Shown here: positions 1 through 8,101 of the stretch, one piece after another
Layout: each line of letters begins with the position of its first letter
Numbering within the stretch: position 1 is the stretch's first letter
Notes under the pieces: model-generated
The model's input: only the letters and a program-made list of their open reading frames with translations
Told to the model about the DNA's origin: nothing
Database searches by the model: none
From: Caballeronia insecticola
GTDB lineage: Bacteria; Pseudomonadota; Gammaproteobacteria; Burkholderiales; Burkholderiaceae
NCBI RefSeq assembly: GCF_000402035.1
Contig: NC_021288.1
Span: 372,001-436,000, forward strand
Length of the DNA stretch: 64,000 nucleotides
Reading direction: 5' to 3'
Position numbers and translations under genes: made by a program

Positions 1-1436
1 AAGACTTCGTGAGTCGCAGCCAGGTCACGGCGGGCTACAAGATCGCGGCCCGCGCCATTCGTCAGGGCGAGCCTATCCGCAAATACAACGTGGTGATCGG
101 TTTCGCGGCGACGGATATTGCGCCGGGCGCACTGGTTCACGGACACAATGTCGAGTTTCGCGAGTTCGATCGCGATTACGCGTATGGCGCCGATTATCGC
201 GCGATCGAGCCGGTGCCCGCGACGCAGCGCGCGACCTTTCAGGGCATCGTACGTGCGGATGGCAGCGTCGCCACGCGTAATTACATCGGCATTCTTTCCA
301 CGGTGAACTGCTCGGCGACCGTCGTGCACAAGATCGCGGAATGGTTCACGCCGGAGCGGCTCGTGGATTATCCAAACGTCGATGGCGTCGTCGCGTTCAG
401 TCATTCAATCGGCTGCGGCATGGAAATGAGCGGCGAGCCGATGCAGCTCTTGCGCCGCACGATGGCCGGTTATGCGCGTCACGCGAACCTGGCGGCCGCG
501 CTGATTGTCGGACTCGGTTGCGAGCGCAATCAGTTGCAAGGCCTGCTCGATCAGGAAGGCCTGAGCGCGGATGCGCGCCTGCATACCTTCACGATGCAGG
601 ACACGGGCGGCACGCGCAAAACCATCGAAGCGGGCATCGACGCCGTGAAGGCCTTGCTCGCGCGCGCCAACGATGTCACGCGCAGCACCGTCGATGCGAG
701 CCATCTGAAAGTCGGGCTGCAATGCGGCGGCTCGGACGGCTTTTCGTCGATCAGTGCAAACCCCGCGCTCGGCGCCGCGATGGATATTCTCGTGCGCCAC
801 GGCGGCACCGCGATTCTCTCGGAGACGCCCGAAGTTTACGGCGTCGAACATACGTTGACGCGCCGGGCGGTGAGCCGCGCGGTGGGCGAAAAGCTCGTCG
901 ATCGCATCCGCTGGTGGAAGGAAGAATATTCCGTCGGCCGCGATGTTCAGATCAACGGCCAGGTCAGCCCCGGCAATCAGGTCGGCGGTCTTGCGAACAT
1001 CTTCGAAAAGTCGATTGGCTCGTCGATGAAAGGCGGCACCACGCCGTTGATGGAGGTGTATCGCTACGCCGAGCCGGTGACGCAGAACGGCCTCGTCTTC
1101 ATGGATACGCCGGGCTTCGATCCGGTGTCGGCGACCGGCCAGATCGCGGGCGGCGCGAACCTGATCGCCTTCACGACAGGACGCGGCTCGATGTTCGGCG
1201 CGAAGCCGGTGCCGTCGATCAAGCTCGCGACCAACACGCCGATGTATCGCCGCCTCACCGAGGACATGGACCTGAACTGCGGCGCCATTCTCGACGGCGA
1301 AGCGAGCATTGCAAGCATGGGGCAGGCGATCTTCGACGCGCTGCTCGCAACCGCGTCGGGCAAGCGCACCAAGAGCGAACTCCTGGGTCTCGGCGACCAT
1401 GAATTCGTGCCCTGGCAGATCGGCATCATGAGTTGA
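1..1436 (+). CDS. UxaA/GarD-family sugar-acid dehydratase (5' end cut by window)
   Basis: This protein is predicted to dehydrate an aldarate or aldonate (galactarate or altronate) to a 2-keto-3-deoxy acid in the cytoplasm. The frame is open to base 3, so the gene begins left of the window. The GTG at 9 is internal, because the preceding codons continue a family-like SAF-domain sequence leading into RAIRQGEPIRKY. The catalytic UxaA core follows, with NCSATVV, SIGCGME, GLGCERNQ, LQCGGSDGFS and, near the C-terminus, MDTPGFDPVSATGQ and NEFVPWQ-like DHEFVPWQ. The conserved Cys and Gly clusters typical of the iron-dependent family are intact. A transporter, uronate dehydrogenase and amidohydrolase follow on the same strand, so galactarate or glucarate is the likely substrate. 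Sequence alone does not separate GarD from UxaA. Confidence 0.9.
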   Translation, partial: DFVSRSQVTAGYKIAARAIRQGEPIRKYNVVIGFAATDIAPGALVHGHNVEFREFDRDYAYGADYRAIEPVPATQRATFQGIVRADGSVATRNYIGILSTVNCSATVVHKIAEWFTPERLVDYPNVDGVVAFSHSIGCGMEMSGEPMQLLRRTMAGYARHANLAAALIVGLGCERNQLQGLLDQEGLSADARLHTFTMQDTGGTRKTIEAGIDAVKALLARANDVTRSTVDASHLKVGLQCGGSDGFSSISANPALGAAMDILVRHGGTAILSETPEVYGVEHTLTRRAVSRAVGEKLVDRIRWWKEEYSVGRDVQINGQVSPGNQVGGLANIFEKSIGSSMKGGTTPLMEVYRYAEPVTQNGLVFMDTPGFDPVSATGQIAGGANLIAFTTGRGSMFGAKPVPSIKLATNTPMYRRLTEDMDLNCGAILDGEASIASMGQAIFDALLATASGKRTKSELLGLGDHEFVPWQIGIMS

Positions 1437-1531
1437 GCGTGACGATGCACACGTAAGAGCATCGGCAGGCAATACCTTCAGCGGCCGGAGGCGTCATGGC
1501 CGCTACATAACTAAAGCAGTCAAGGAGACAT

Positions 1532-2824
1532 ATGAAGACCGGCAAATACCGCTATGTGGTCGCGGGCCTGCTGTTCACGGCCGGCGCGATCAACTATATG
1601 GATCGCGCGGCGCTCGGCATCGTTGCGCCGATCGTCGGCAAGTCGCTCGACCTTTCGCCGTCGCAGCTCGGCATCATCTTCAGCAGCTTCTTCATCGGCT
1701 ATTCGATCTTCTCATTTCTTGGCGGCTACTTCTCCGACAAATGGGGCACGGTGCGCGTATTCACGTATGCGATGGGCATCTGGTCGCTGTTCTGCGGACT
1801 CACCGCGGCGGCGACCGGCTTCGTCTCGCTGCTCGTATGTCGCGTGTTCTTCGGCATCGGCGAAGGGCCGATGAGTTCCAACACCAACCGCACGATATCG
1901 AACTGGTTTCCACGTCACGAAACCTCGACGATGATCGGCTTCACGTTCTCGGGACAGACGCTCGGCAATGCCATCGCGGGGCCGGTGGTCGGGCTGATTG
2001 CGTATGCGTTCGACTGGCGCACGTCGTTCATCGTGATTGCGGTGCTGGGCTTTCTGTGGCTCGTGGTGTGGCGCATCTTCGTAACCGACAAGCCCGCGCA
2101 GAACGCGCGCGTCGGCGCGGACGAACGCCGCATGATCGACGAGAGCCGCTCGGTTGCCGAAGCCGCCAACGTCGAAGACGACGGCATGACGCTCGGCGCC
2201 TATCTGCGCCGCCCGAGCACGCTCGCGCTCGGCGCGGGCCTGTTCGCCGTGAACTACACGCAGTACGTGTTCATCTCGTGGCTGCCGAGTTATCTCACGA
2301 ACGTGATGCATCTCGACCTCAAGCAGATGAGCATCATCACGTCGATTCCGTGGATTTGCGGCGCTATCGGCTACTTTGGCGGCGGAGTGATCGGCGACTG
2401 GATTTATCGCCGCATGGACGATCCCGTGAAGGCGCGCAAGCTTGTGGCGACCATTCCGCTCGCGCTGTCCGGCGTCGCGGTGCTGAGCATCACGTCGGCG
2501 ACTTCGCTCGTCGCGGCGGTCGGGCTGATCGCGGCCGCGCTCTTGTTCCTGACCGGCTCGTGCCAGGCTATCTGGGCGATCCAGCACGAGATTCTGCCGC
2601 TGCATCGTCAGGGCGGCGTCGGCGGCTTCATCCACTTCCTGAGCAACCTGTCGGGCATTATCGGACCGGCGCTGACGGGCTTCCTCATTCAATATTTCGG
2701 CGGCTATCACAGCGCGTTCCTGTTCGGCGCGCTGATCGACTTCACCGGCGTGATCGCCATGGTGCTGTTCGTGCATAACCGCCGCGCATCCGAACTCGGT
2801 GTCGCAAGCCAGTCCTTGCGATGA
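1532..2824 (+). CDS. MFS transporter, anion:cation symporter (hexuronate/galactonate) type
   Basis: This is a 430-residue inner-membrane permease with about 12 hydrophobic segments. It opens with a short basic N-terminus and a first helix ending in INYMDRAALGI. That signature (NYxDR) is typical of the ACS family, which includes ExuT, GudP and DgoT. A GGYFSDKWG loop between helices 2 and 3 matches the MFS motif A. The ATG at 1532 has a good ribosome site (AAGGAG) a few bases upstream. It lies 95 bases after the dehydratase gene and 16 bases before the uronate dehydrogenase start, so uptake of hexuronate or aldarate is the likely job. Substrate is inferred from context only. Confidence 0.88.
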   Translation: MKTGKYRYVVAGLLFTAGAINYMDRAALGIVAPIVGKSLDLSPSQLGIIFSSFFIGYSIFSFLGGYFSDKWGTVRVFTYAMGIWSLFCGLTAAATGFVSLLVCRVFFGIGEGPMSSNTNRTISNWFPRHETSTMIGFTFSGQTLGNAIAGPVVGLIAYAFDWRTSFIVIAVLGFLWLVVWRIFVTDKPAQNARVGADERRMIDESRSVAEAANVEDDGMTLGAYLRRPSTLALGAGLFAVNYTQYVFISWLPSYLTNVMHLDLKQMSIITSIPWICGAIGYFGGGVIGDWIYRRMDDPVKARKLVATIPLALSGVAVLSITSATSLVAAVGLIAAALLFLTGSCQAIWAIQHEILPLHRQGGVGGFIHFLSNLSGIIGPALTGFLIQYFGGYHSAFLFGALIDFTGVIAMVLFVHNRRASELGVASQSLR

Positions 2825-2840
2825 AACTGGAGAGAGTCAC

Positions 2841-3647
2841 ATGAAACGTGTTTTGATTACCGGCGCGGCGGGCGTGATCGGCCGCGTGCTGCGCGCGGGA
2901 TTCGCGGGACAGTATGCGCTGCGTCTCGCGGATATCGCGCCGCAAGCGCCCGCGGGCGAACATGAAGAGATCGTCACCGCCGACATCACGCGTCCCGAAC
3001 GCTTGCGCGAGATCATGGAAGGCGTGGATACCGTCGTGCATCTCGCGGGCATTCCCGACGAAGACACGTGGCAGAAGATTCGCGATATGAACATCGACGG
3101 CTGCTACAACGTCTTCGAGGCGGCGCGTCAGGCGGGCGTGAAGCGCATGGTGTTCGCGAGCTCGAATCATGCGGTGGGTTTTCATCGGCGCGACCGCATG
3201 ATCGACGACACGGTGATGGTGCGTCCCGACAGCCGCTATGGCGTGTCGAAAGCCTTCGGCGAAGCGCTCGGACGCCTGTATGCCGACAAGTACGGCATGT
3301 CGGTGGCGTGTCTGCGCATCGGTTCGTTTCGCGCGGACGATCAGCCCACGGCGCCGCGTCATCTCTATTCGTGGATCAGTCATCGCGACATGGTGCAACT
3401 GACGCGCCGCTGCATCGATGCGCCGGATTATCACTTCGTCATCGTCTACGGCGTGTCCGACAACGCGCGCAATCGCTGGAGCAATGCGAATGCGCGCGCG
3501 CTCGGCTATCGCCCTGAAGACGATGCGCAGACGCACGCACCGGAGATTCTTGCGTCGGCCGAAGCCGAAGACGCGACCGAAGCGCTGTTTCATGGCGGCT
3601 TCGGCTGTCTTCGGGAGTTCGATGGCGATCCGCATCGCATCGACTAA
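2841..3647 (+). CDS. udh: Uronate dehydrogenase (NAD-dependent epimerase/dehydratase fold)
   Basis: This is a 268-residue short-chain dehydrogenase of the extended type. It shows the Rossmann motif GAAGVIG at residues 8-14 and the catalytic pair Tyr133 and Lys137 in RYGVSKAFGE. Family members oxidise galacturonate or glucuronate to the aldarolactone with NAD. ATG 2841 is chosen over the earlier in-frame start at 2799 because GGAGAG lies just upstream and the Rossmann motif then sits where the family has it. Neighbours are a sugar-acid permease and dehydratase upstream and a lactone-processing amidohydrolase downstream, which together form an oxidative uronate pathway. The call is firm for the fold and good for the substrate class. 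Confidence 0.85.
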   Translation: MKRVLITGAAGVIGRVLRAGFAGQYALRLADIAPQAPAGEHEEIVTADITRPERLREIMEGVDTVVHLAGIPDEDTWQKIRDMNIDGCYNVFEAARQAGVKRMVFASSNHAVGFHRRDRMIDDTVMVRPDSRYGVSKAFGEALGRLYADKYGMSVACLRIGSFRADDQPTAPRHLYSWISHRDMVQLTRRCIDAPDYHFVIVYGVSDNARNRWSNANARALGYRPEDDAQTHAPEILASAEAEDATEALFHGGFGCLREFDGDPHRID

Positions 3648-3690
3648 CGCTTCATTCTTGCCTGTACATCAACGATAAAAGGAGACCGCA

Positions 3691-4677
3691 GTGTCGAAGC
3701 TGGACGAGAAGCGCCGCGAGGCGCTCAAGGCGCTGGGCGCGTTGAGCGCGTGGGCGGGCGGGTTGGCGATGGCGGGCTGTGCGCAGACGTCGTCGCTGTC
3801 GTCGTCGCAAACTTCCGCGCCACAGGTGAAGTGGTCGACGGGAACGGAGCGCACGACGCTCATCATGCCGCCCGATGCAACGGACTGTCATCATCATATT
3901 TACGACCATCGCTATCCGTGGGCGCCCGAAGCGACGCTCAAGCCCGGCGATGCAACCGTCGACGACTATCGGCAATTGCAGAAGCGCATTGGCACGACGC
4001 GCAACGTGATCGTCCAGCCGTCGAGTTATGGTGTCGATAATCGTTTGCTAGTCGAATCGATTGCACGTTTCGATGGACGCGCGCGCGGCATTGCGGTCGT
4101 CAACACGAGCGTGACGCAGGCGGAACTCGAAGCGTTGAATCGCGCGGGCGTGCGCGGCATCCGTTTCAATCTCGCGCCGCCGGGCACGACCACGCTCGAC
4201 ATGGTGAAGCCGCTTGCAGCCCGTATCGCGCCAATGGGATGGCATGTTCAGGTGAACGCGCCGGCCGCCTATCTGCTTCAGGCGCGGAGCACGTGGTACG
4301 ACTTGCCGTGTCCCGTGGTGTTCGATCATCTCGCGCACGTACCGGAGCCGGAAGGCGTGAATCATCCTTCGTTCCAGATGGTGTCGGAGTTGCTCACGAG
4401 CGGCAAGGCGTATGTGAAGCTGATCGGCTTCTACAACGAGACGCGCGTCGGGCCGCCCACTTATGCGGACAGCGTCGCGCTTGCGTCCGCGTATGCGCGC
4501 GTCGCGCCGGAGCGTGTGCTGTGGGGAAGCGACTGGCCGCATCCGACCGAGCAGCCGCTCAACCGTATCCCCGACGATGCGTTGCTCGCAAATCTCTTCG
4601 CTCAGGTCGTGCCCGACGAAGCGACGCGCCGTCGCATACTCGTCGATACGCCCGCGAGCCTCTACGGCTTCGCCTGA
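3691..4677 (+). CDS. Amidohydrolase-2 family lactonase/isomerase with exported lipoprotein-like N-terminus
   Basis: This is a TIM-barrel amidohydrolase of 328 residues, resembling D-galactarolactone isomerase and 2-pyrone-4,6-dicarboxylate lactonase. Visible motifs are DCHHHIYDHRYPW, FDHLAHV and WGSDWPHP. In the pathway context it probably processes the aldarolactone made by uronate dehydrogenase. The start is GTG, with AAGGAG nine bases before. The N-terminus is odd for a cytosolic enzyme: RR at residues 8-9, a hydrophobic Ala/Leu/Gly stretch, and a lipobox-like LAMAGC. That looks like a Tat-type lipoprotein signal. The stop codon abuts the stop of the convergent dehydrogenase, and no intergenic terminator is visible. 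Confidence 0.8.
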   Translation: MSKLDEKRREALKALGALSAWAGGLAMAGCAQTSSLSSSQTSAPQVKWSTGTERTTLIMPPDATDCHHHIYDHRYPWAPEATLKPGDATVDDYRQLQKRIGTTRNVIVQPSSYGVDNRLLVESIARFDGRARGIAVVNTSVTQAELEALNRAGVRGIRFNLAPPGTTTLDMVKPLAARIAPMGWHVQVNAPAAYLLQARSTWYDLPCPVVFDHLAHVPEPEGVNHPSFQMVSELLTSGKAYVKLIGFYNETRVGPPTYADSVALASAYARVAPERVLWGSDWPHPTEQPLNRIPDDALLANLFAQVVPDEATRRRILVDTPASLYGFA

Positions 4678-5616
4678 TCAAACGACGGGCGTCAGCGCCT
4701 GTCCTGTCGTAAAGAAGGAGACCACGTTATCGATCGTGAGGCGCGCCATTGCGAGGCGCGTCTCATGAGTCGCGCTGCCGATATGCGGGCTCAGCACGAC
4801 ATTGTCGAGTGCGCGCAGCGGCGATTCGCCGAGCGGCTCGCACTCGAACACGTCGAGCGCCGCGCCCGCGATCGTTCTTCGTTCCAGCGCGAGCGCAAGC
4901 GCCTTTTCATCGACGACAGAACCGCGCGCGATGTTCACGAGCATGCCCGATGAACCGAGCGCGTCGAGCACGGCAGCATCGATCAGATGATGCGTCGCCT
5001 GTCCGCCGGGACAACTCGCAATCAGGATGTCGGACCAGCGCGCGAGTTTCGCGGGCTCGTCGAACCATTCGAACGTCAACGGCTGACGCGTGCGTCCGAA
5101 GTATGCAATGTCGACGTCGAACGGTGCGAGCCGACGCGCGATCTCGCGTCCGATGCGGCCCATGCCCACGATGCCCACACGCTTGCCCGCGAGACTCGTG
5201 CCGAGCGCAAATGCGCCGCTCGACCACGCACCTTCGCGCACGAAGCGGTTGGCTTGCGGCAGTTGCCGCAGCAACGCGAGCACGAGACCGATCGTCAACT
5301 CCGCGACGGCCGCGTTGAGCAAATCCGGCGTATTCGTGACAACGACGCCGCGTGCACGTGCGAACTCCACCGGAATGCGATCGAAGCCGACACCGCTCGT
5401 CGCGATGATGCGCAGTGACGGCAGCCTTTCGATCAGCGCGGCGTCGATGTCGTAGTTCGAGCGCGTGACGATTGCGCCGATGCGCTGGCGCAATGCGTCG
5501 TCGGCATCGATGGCGGCGAGCGCGTGCAGATCGAGACGCGCATCGAGCAACGCTTGCGCGCCGGCGGGGAACGCGCCGATCTGCAGAACGGGCGGAATGG
5601 TCTGGTCGGTTTGCAT
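4678..5616 (-). CDS. D-isomer specific 2-hydroxyacid dehydrogenase (glyoxylate/hydroxypyruvate reductase type)
   Basis: This 312-residue NAD(P)-dependent reductase has the two-domain 2-hydroxyacid dehydrogenase layout. The nucleotide-binding motif GIVGMGRIGREIA is central. It is followed by NIARGSVVDE and the catalytic-histidine region LSPHIGSATHETR. ATG 5616 has AAGGA just upstream. It is the last gene of a minus-strand operon whose upstream members are a permease, a DapA-fold lyase and a sugar-acid dehydratase. A likely role is reduction of a small keto acid or aldehyde acid produced by the aldolase step, or interconversion of a keto sugar acid. The exact substrate cannot be read from sequence. 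Confidence 0.85.
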   Translation of the reverse strand: MQTDQTIPPVLQIGAFPAGAQALLDARLDLHALAAIDADDALRQRIGAIVTRSNYDIDAALIERLPSLRIIATSGVGFDRIPVEFARARGVVVTNTPDLLNAAVAELTIGLVLALLRQLPQANRFVREGAWSSGAFALGTSLAGKRVGIVGMGRIGREIARRLAPFDVDIAYFGRTRQPLTFEWFDEPAKLARWSDILIASCPGGQATHHLIDAAVLDALGSSGMLVNIARGSVVDEKALALALERRTIAGAALDVFECEPLGESPLRALDNVVLSPHIGSATHETRLAMARLTIDNVVSFFTTGQALTPVV

Positions 5617-5625
5617 CGTCGTTCC

Positions 5626-6933
5626 TTATTTGTTGACGAGCTTCGCCGGCACGAAGAGCAAGATCAGCAGCGCCGACAACGCGAGCGATGCGGCCACGAC
5701 GAACAACCCCGACGAAAGCGAATGCGTGACCGTCTTCAGCCAGCCGATCACAGCCGGGCTGATGAATCCCGCGAGATTGCCCGTGCAGTTGATGAGCGCA
5801 ATGCCCGCCGCCGCGCCCGTGCCGCTGAGGAAGGCCGTGGGCAGCGCCCAGAACATCGGCAGCGCGGTGATGACGCCCGCGGTCGCGAGCGTGAGGCCCG
5901 CCACCGAAAGCGCCGACGACGCGCCCGACAGCGCACACAGCACGAAGCCCGATCCCGCGACGAGTGCGGGCAGCGCGACGTGCCAGCGGCGCTCGCGCGT
6001 GCGGTCGGCATGCTTGCCTGCGACGATCATCGCGACGAGCGCGACGGAGTAGGGGATCATCGTCAGCAAGCCGATGATGAATGCGTCCTCGATACCGGTG
6101 GAACGCAGAATGGTCGGCTGCCAGAAACCGATGGCGTACGAGCCCATGACGATGCCGAACAGGATCAGGCACATCAGATACACGCGTCCCGACGTGAAGA
6201 CCGCGCGCACGGAACCGTGCGTCTGCGTGGCGGTATCGGCGGCGATTTCATCGAGAATCACGCGCTTTTCGCGCTCGGACAGCCACGCGGCGTCGGCGAC
6301 GCGATCATCGAGATGCTTGAGGATCACAATGCCCAGCACGATGGACGGCAACGCTTCGATGATGAAGAGCCATTGCCAGCCATCCAGCCCGCCGACACCG
6401 CTCATCGAATGCATGATCCATCCCGATGCCGGCCCGCCGACAAGACCCGATACCGGATTGCCCGCCATCAGCAGCGCCACCATTTTTCCGCGCCGGTGCG
6501 ACGGAAACCAGTACGTCAGATACAGCACCATGCCCGGAAAGAAGCCCGCTTCCGCGACGCCGAGAAGGAAGCGCACGGTGTAGAACTGCAACGGCGTCGA
6601 GACCCAGGCGGTGGCCATCGATAACACGGCCCACGTGATCATGATCCGCGCGATCCAGCGCCGCGCCCCGATGCGATGCAAAAGCAGGTTGCTCGGCACC
6701 TCGAAGAAGAAGTACCCGACGAAGAACAGCCCTGCGCCCAGGCCGTAGACGGCCTCGCTCAGATGCAGCGAGTTGAGCATCTGCAACTTGGCGAAGCCGA
6801 CATTTACGCGATCCAGATACGCGACCACATAGCCGACGAACAGCAGCGGCATGAAGCGCAGCGCGACGCGGCGAAAGATGGAATCGGCGTCGTCGGTGTC
6901 GATCGAGGCGGGCAGTGAAGTGCTGTCGTACAA
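5626..6933 (-). CDS. MFS transporter, ACS family (second sugar-acid permease)
   Basis: This is a 435-residue, 12-helix major facilitator permease. It has the first-helix signature YLDRVNVGFAKLQM and the loop FFFEVPSNLLLHRIGARRW, both characteristic of the ACS family (phthalate, tartrate, galactonate and glucarate porters). Translation starts at TTG 6933, which carries a strong AAGGAG six to seven bases before it. No ATG fits better. The gene lies 40 bases after the DapA-fold enzyme and 9 bases before the 2-hydroxyacid dehydrogenase, so all three are probably co-transcribed. It is not a close copy of the permease at 1532, which suggests import of a different acid sugar. Confidence 0.87.
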   Translation of the reverse strand: MYDSTSLPASIDTDDADSIFRRVALRFMPLLFVGYVVAYLDRVNVGFAKLQMLNSLHLSEAVYGLGAGLFFVGYFFFEVPSNLLLHRIGARRWIARIMITWAVLSMATAWVSTPLQFYTVRFLLGVAEAGFFPGMVLYLTYWFPSHRRGKMVALLMAGNPVSGLVGGPASGWIMHSMSGVGGLDGWQWLFIIEALPSIVLGIVILKHLDDRVADAAWLSEREKRVILDEIAADTATQTHGSVRAVFTSGRVYLMCLILFGIVMGSYAIGFWQPTILRSTGIEDAFIIGLLTMIPYSVALVAMIVAGKHADRTRERRWHVALPALVAGSGFVLCALSGASSALSVAGLTLATAGVITALPMFWALPTAFLSGTGAAAGIALINCTGNLAGFISPAVIGWLKTVTHSLSSGLFVVAASLALSALLILLFVPAKLVNK

Positions 6934-6973
6934 GGTTGTCTCCTTCTTTTATTTGCAGGTGTGTACGGCGGTC

Positions 6974-7924
6974 TCAGTGCGCCGCTTCTGCACGTAGCGC
7001 GAGCTGGGCGGCGTGCGGTATGCGAAAGCCGATTGCCTCCAGCGCGCTTTCCAGTTGCGCGCGCTGCGTGGCGTCCAGTTCGACGAGCGGCGCGCGCAGG
7101 CGGGCCCACGCTTCGTCGCCGGATTGCCATGCGATAGCGGCCTTCATCGCGGCGATCATCGGAAAACGCTGGAACACGGCGCGCGTTTCGTCGAGCCGTC
7201 GCTGCTGCGCGGGTGCATCGACTGCGCGCCAATCGCGTGCAAGCCTTGCGATGGCCGCCGCGTTCACGTTGCCCGTCGCGGTGATGCAGCCCGCGCCGCC
7301 CGCTTCGAGCGTGCGCAGCAGGAAGGTCTCGCTGCCCGCGAACACTTCGAAGCCGGACGATGCGAACGCATCGATAAGCGCCGCCGTGTTGTTCCAGTCG
7401 CCGGAGCTGTCCTTGATGCCCGCGATGGTTCCGGGATACGCAACGAGCAGCCGTTCGATCAGCGCAAGACTCAGCGGCACCTGCGCGACGGGCGGGATGT
7501 GATAGAGATAGACCTTCAGCCGCGCATCGGCGACGGCGTCGATCACGCTCGCATACGCGCGGAACAGGCCTTCGTCGCTGACGCCTTTGTAGTAGAACGG
7601 CGGCAGCATGAGCACGCCGCCGCAGCCGTTTGCGACGGCGTGGCGCGTGAGTTCGATCGCGTCGGGCAGCGCGCATGCGCCGGTGCCGGGCATCATGCGC
7701 GCCGCGGGCAGACCGGCTTCGATGAGCGCATCGAGCAGGCCGCGCTTCTCGGCCACCGACAGCGAGTTGGCCTCGGAATTGGTGCCGAACACGGCAAGCC
7801 CGACATCGTCGTTCAGCAGCGCGCTGCAATGATGGATCAGACGTTGTGCCGACACGGCGCCGTCATCGTCGAACGGGGTCAGGACGGGCGACAGTGCGCC
7901 GTGAAAGGTGTTTGGCGAAGGCAT
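6974..7924 (-). CDS. Dihydrodipicolinate synthase-fold aldolase/dehydratase
   Basis: This class I Schiff-base lyase has 316 residues. Lys171 in AGIKDSSGD is the imine lysine. Tyr139 or Tyr141 in VYLYHIPP sits in the catalytic tyrosine region, and FGTNSEANSLS replaces the GTTGE loop of true DapA. The altered loop and the operon context argue for a 2-keto-3-deoxy sugar-acid aldolase or dehydratase rather than lysine biosynthesis. ATG 7924 is preferred over the track's longer frame beginning at 8014 because GGAGA lies about ten bases upstream. The longer frame would run through a conserved regulatory element. Whether it cleaves (aldolase) or dehydrates the keto acid is open. Confidence 0.85.
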   Translation of the reverse strand: MPSPNTFHGALSPVLTPFDDDGAVSAQRLIHHCSALLNDDVGLAVFGTNSEANSLSVAEKRGLLDALIEAGLPAARMMPGTGACALPDAIELTRHAVANGCGGVLMLPPFYYKGVSDEGLFRAYASVIDAVADARLKVYLYHIPPVAQVPLSLALIERLLVAYPGTIAGIKDSSGDWNNTAALIDAFASSGFEVFAGSETFLLRTLEAGGAGCITATGNVNAAAIARLARDWRAVDAPAQQRRLDETRAVFQRFPMIAAMKAAIAWQSGDEAWARLRAPLVELDATQRAQLESALEAIGFRIPHAAQLALRAEAAH

Positions 7925-8003
7925 GGCAGGCGTCTCCAGTGTTATTCGAGGGTCGGGCCAGTATCGCCGTGCGCCGGAGATCGAAGAACCGGGGTGCGCT
8001 TGC

Positions 8004-8024
8004 TTCAAAGGCAAAAAATTTTTG
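8004..8024 (-). promoter_or_regulatory. Putative LysR operator 1, upstream of DapA-fold gene
   Basis: This is a 21-bp element reading TTCAAA on the plus strand at its left end, then an A-rich run, then TTTTTG. It lies 79 bases upstream of the ATG at 7924. The same element recurs at 9937-9957 and 10888-10908, in the same orientation relative to the gene it precedes and at nearly the same distance. Binding by the LysR protein encoded at 9971-10885 is inferred. Confidence 0.5.
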
Positions 8025-8051
8025 TGTCTTGCACGGACGATTCGCGCAGAC

Positions 8052-8078
8052 GTAAAAAAGGCCGCTCGTAAGCGGCCT
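8052..8078 (-). terminator. Rho-independent terminator after the IlvD/Edd gene
   Basis: An 8-bp stem, AGGCCGCT with AGCGGCCT around a CGTA loop, occupies 8059-8078. Read on the minus strand it is followed by a run of six T. It lies 23 bases beyond the stop of the gene at 8102 and so separates that gene from the DapA-fold operon. Confidence 0.8.
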
Positions 8079-8101
8079 GATGTATCGAAGGCAGTGCGCG
8101 A

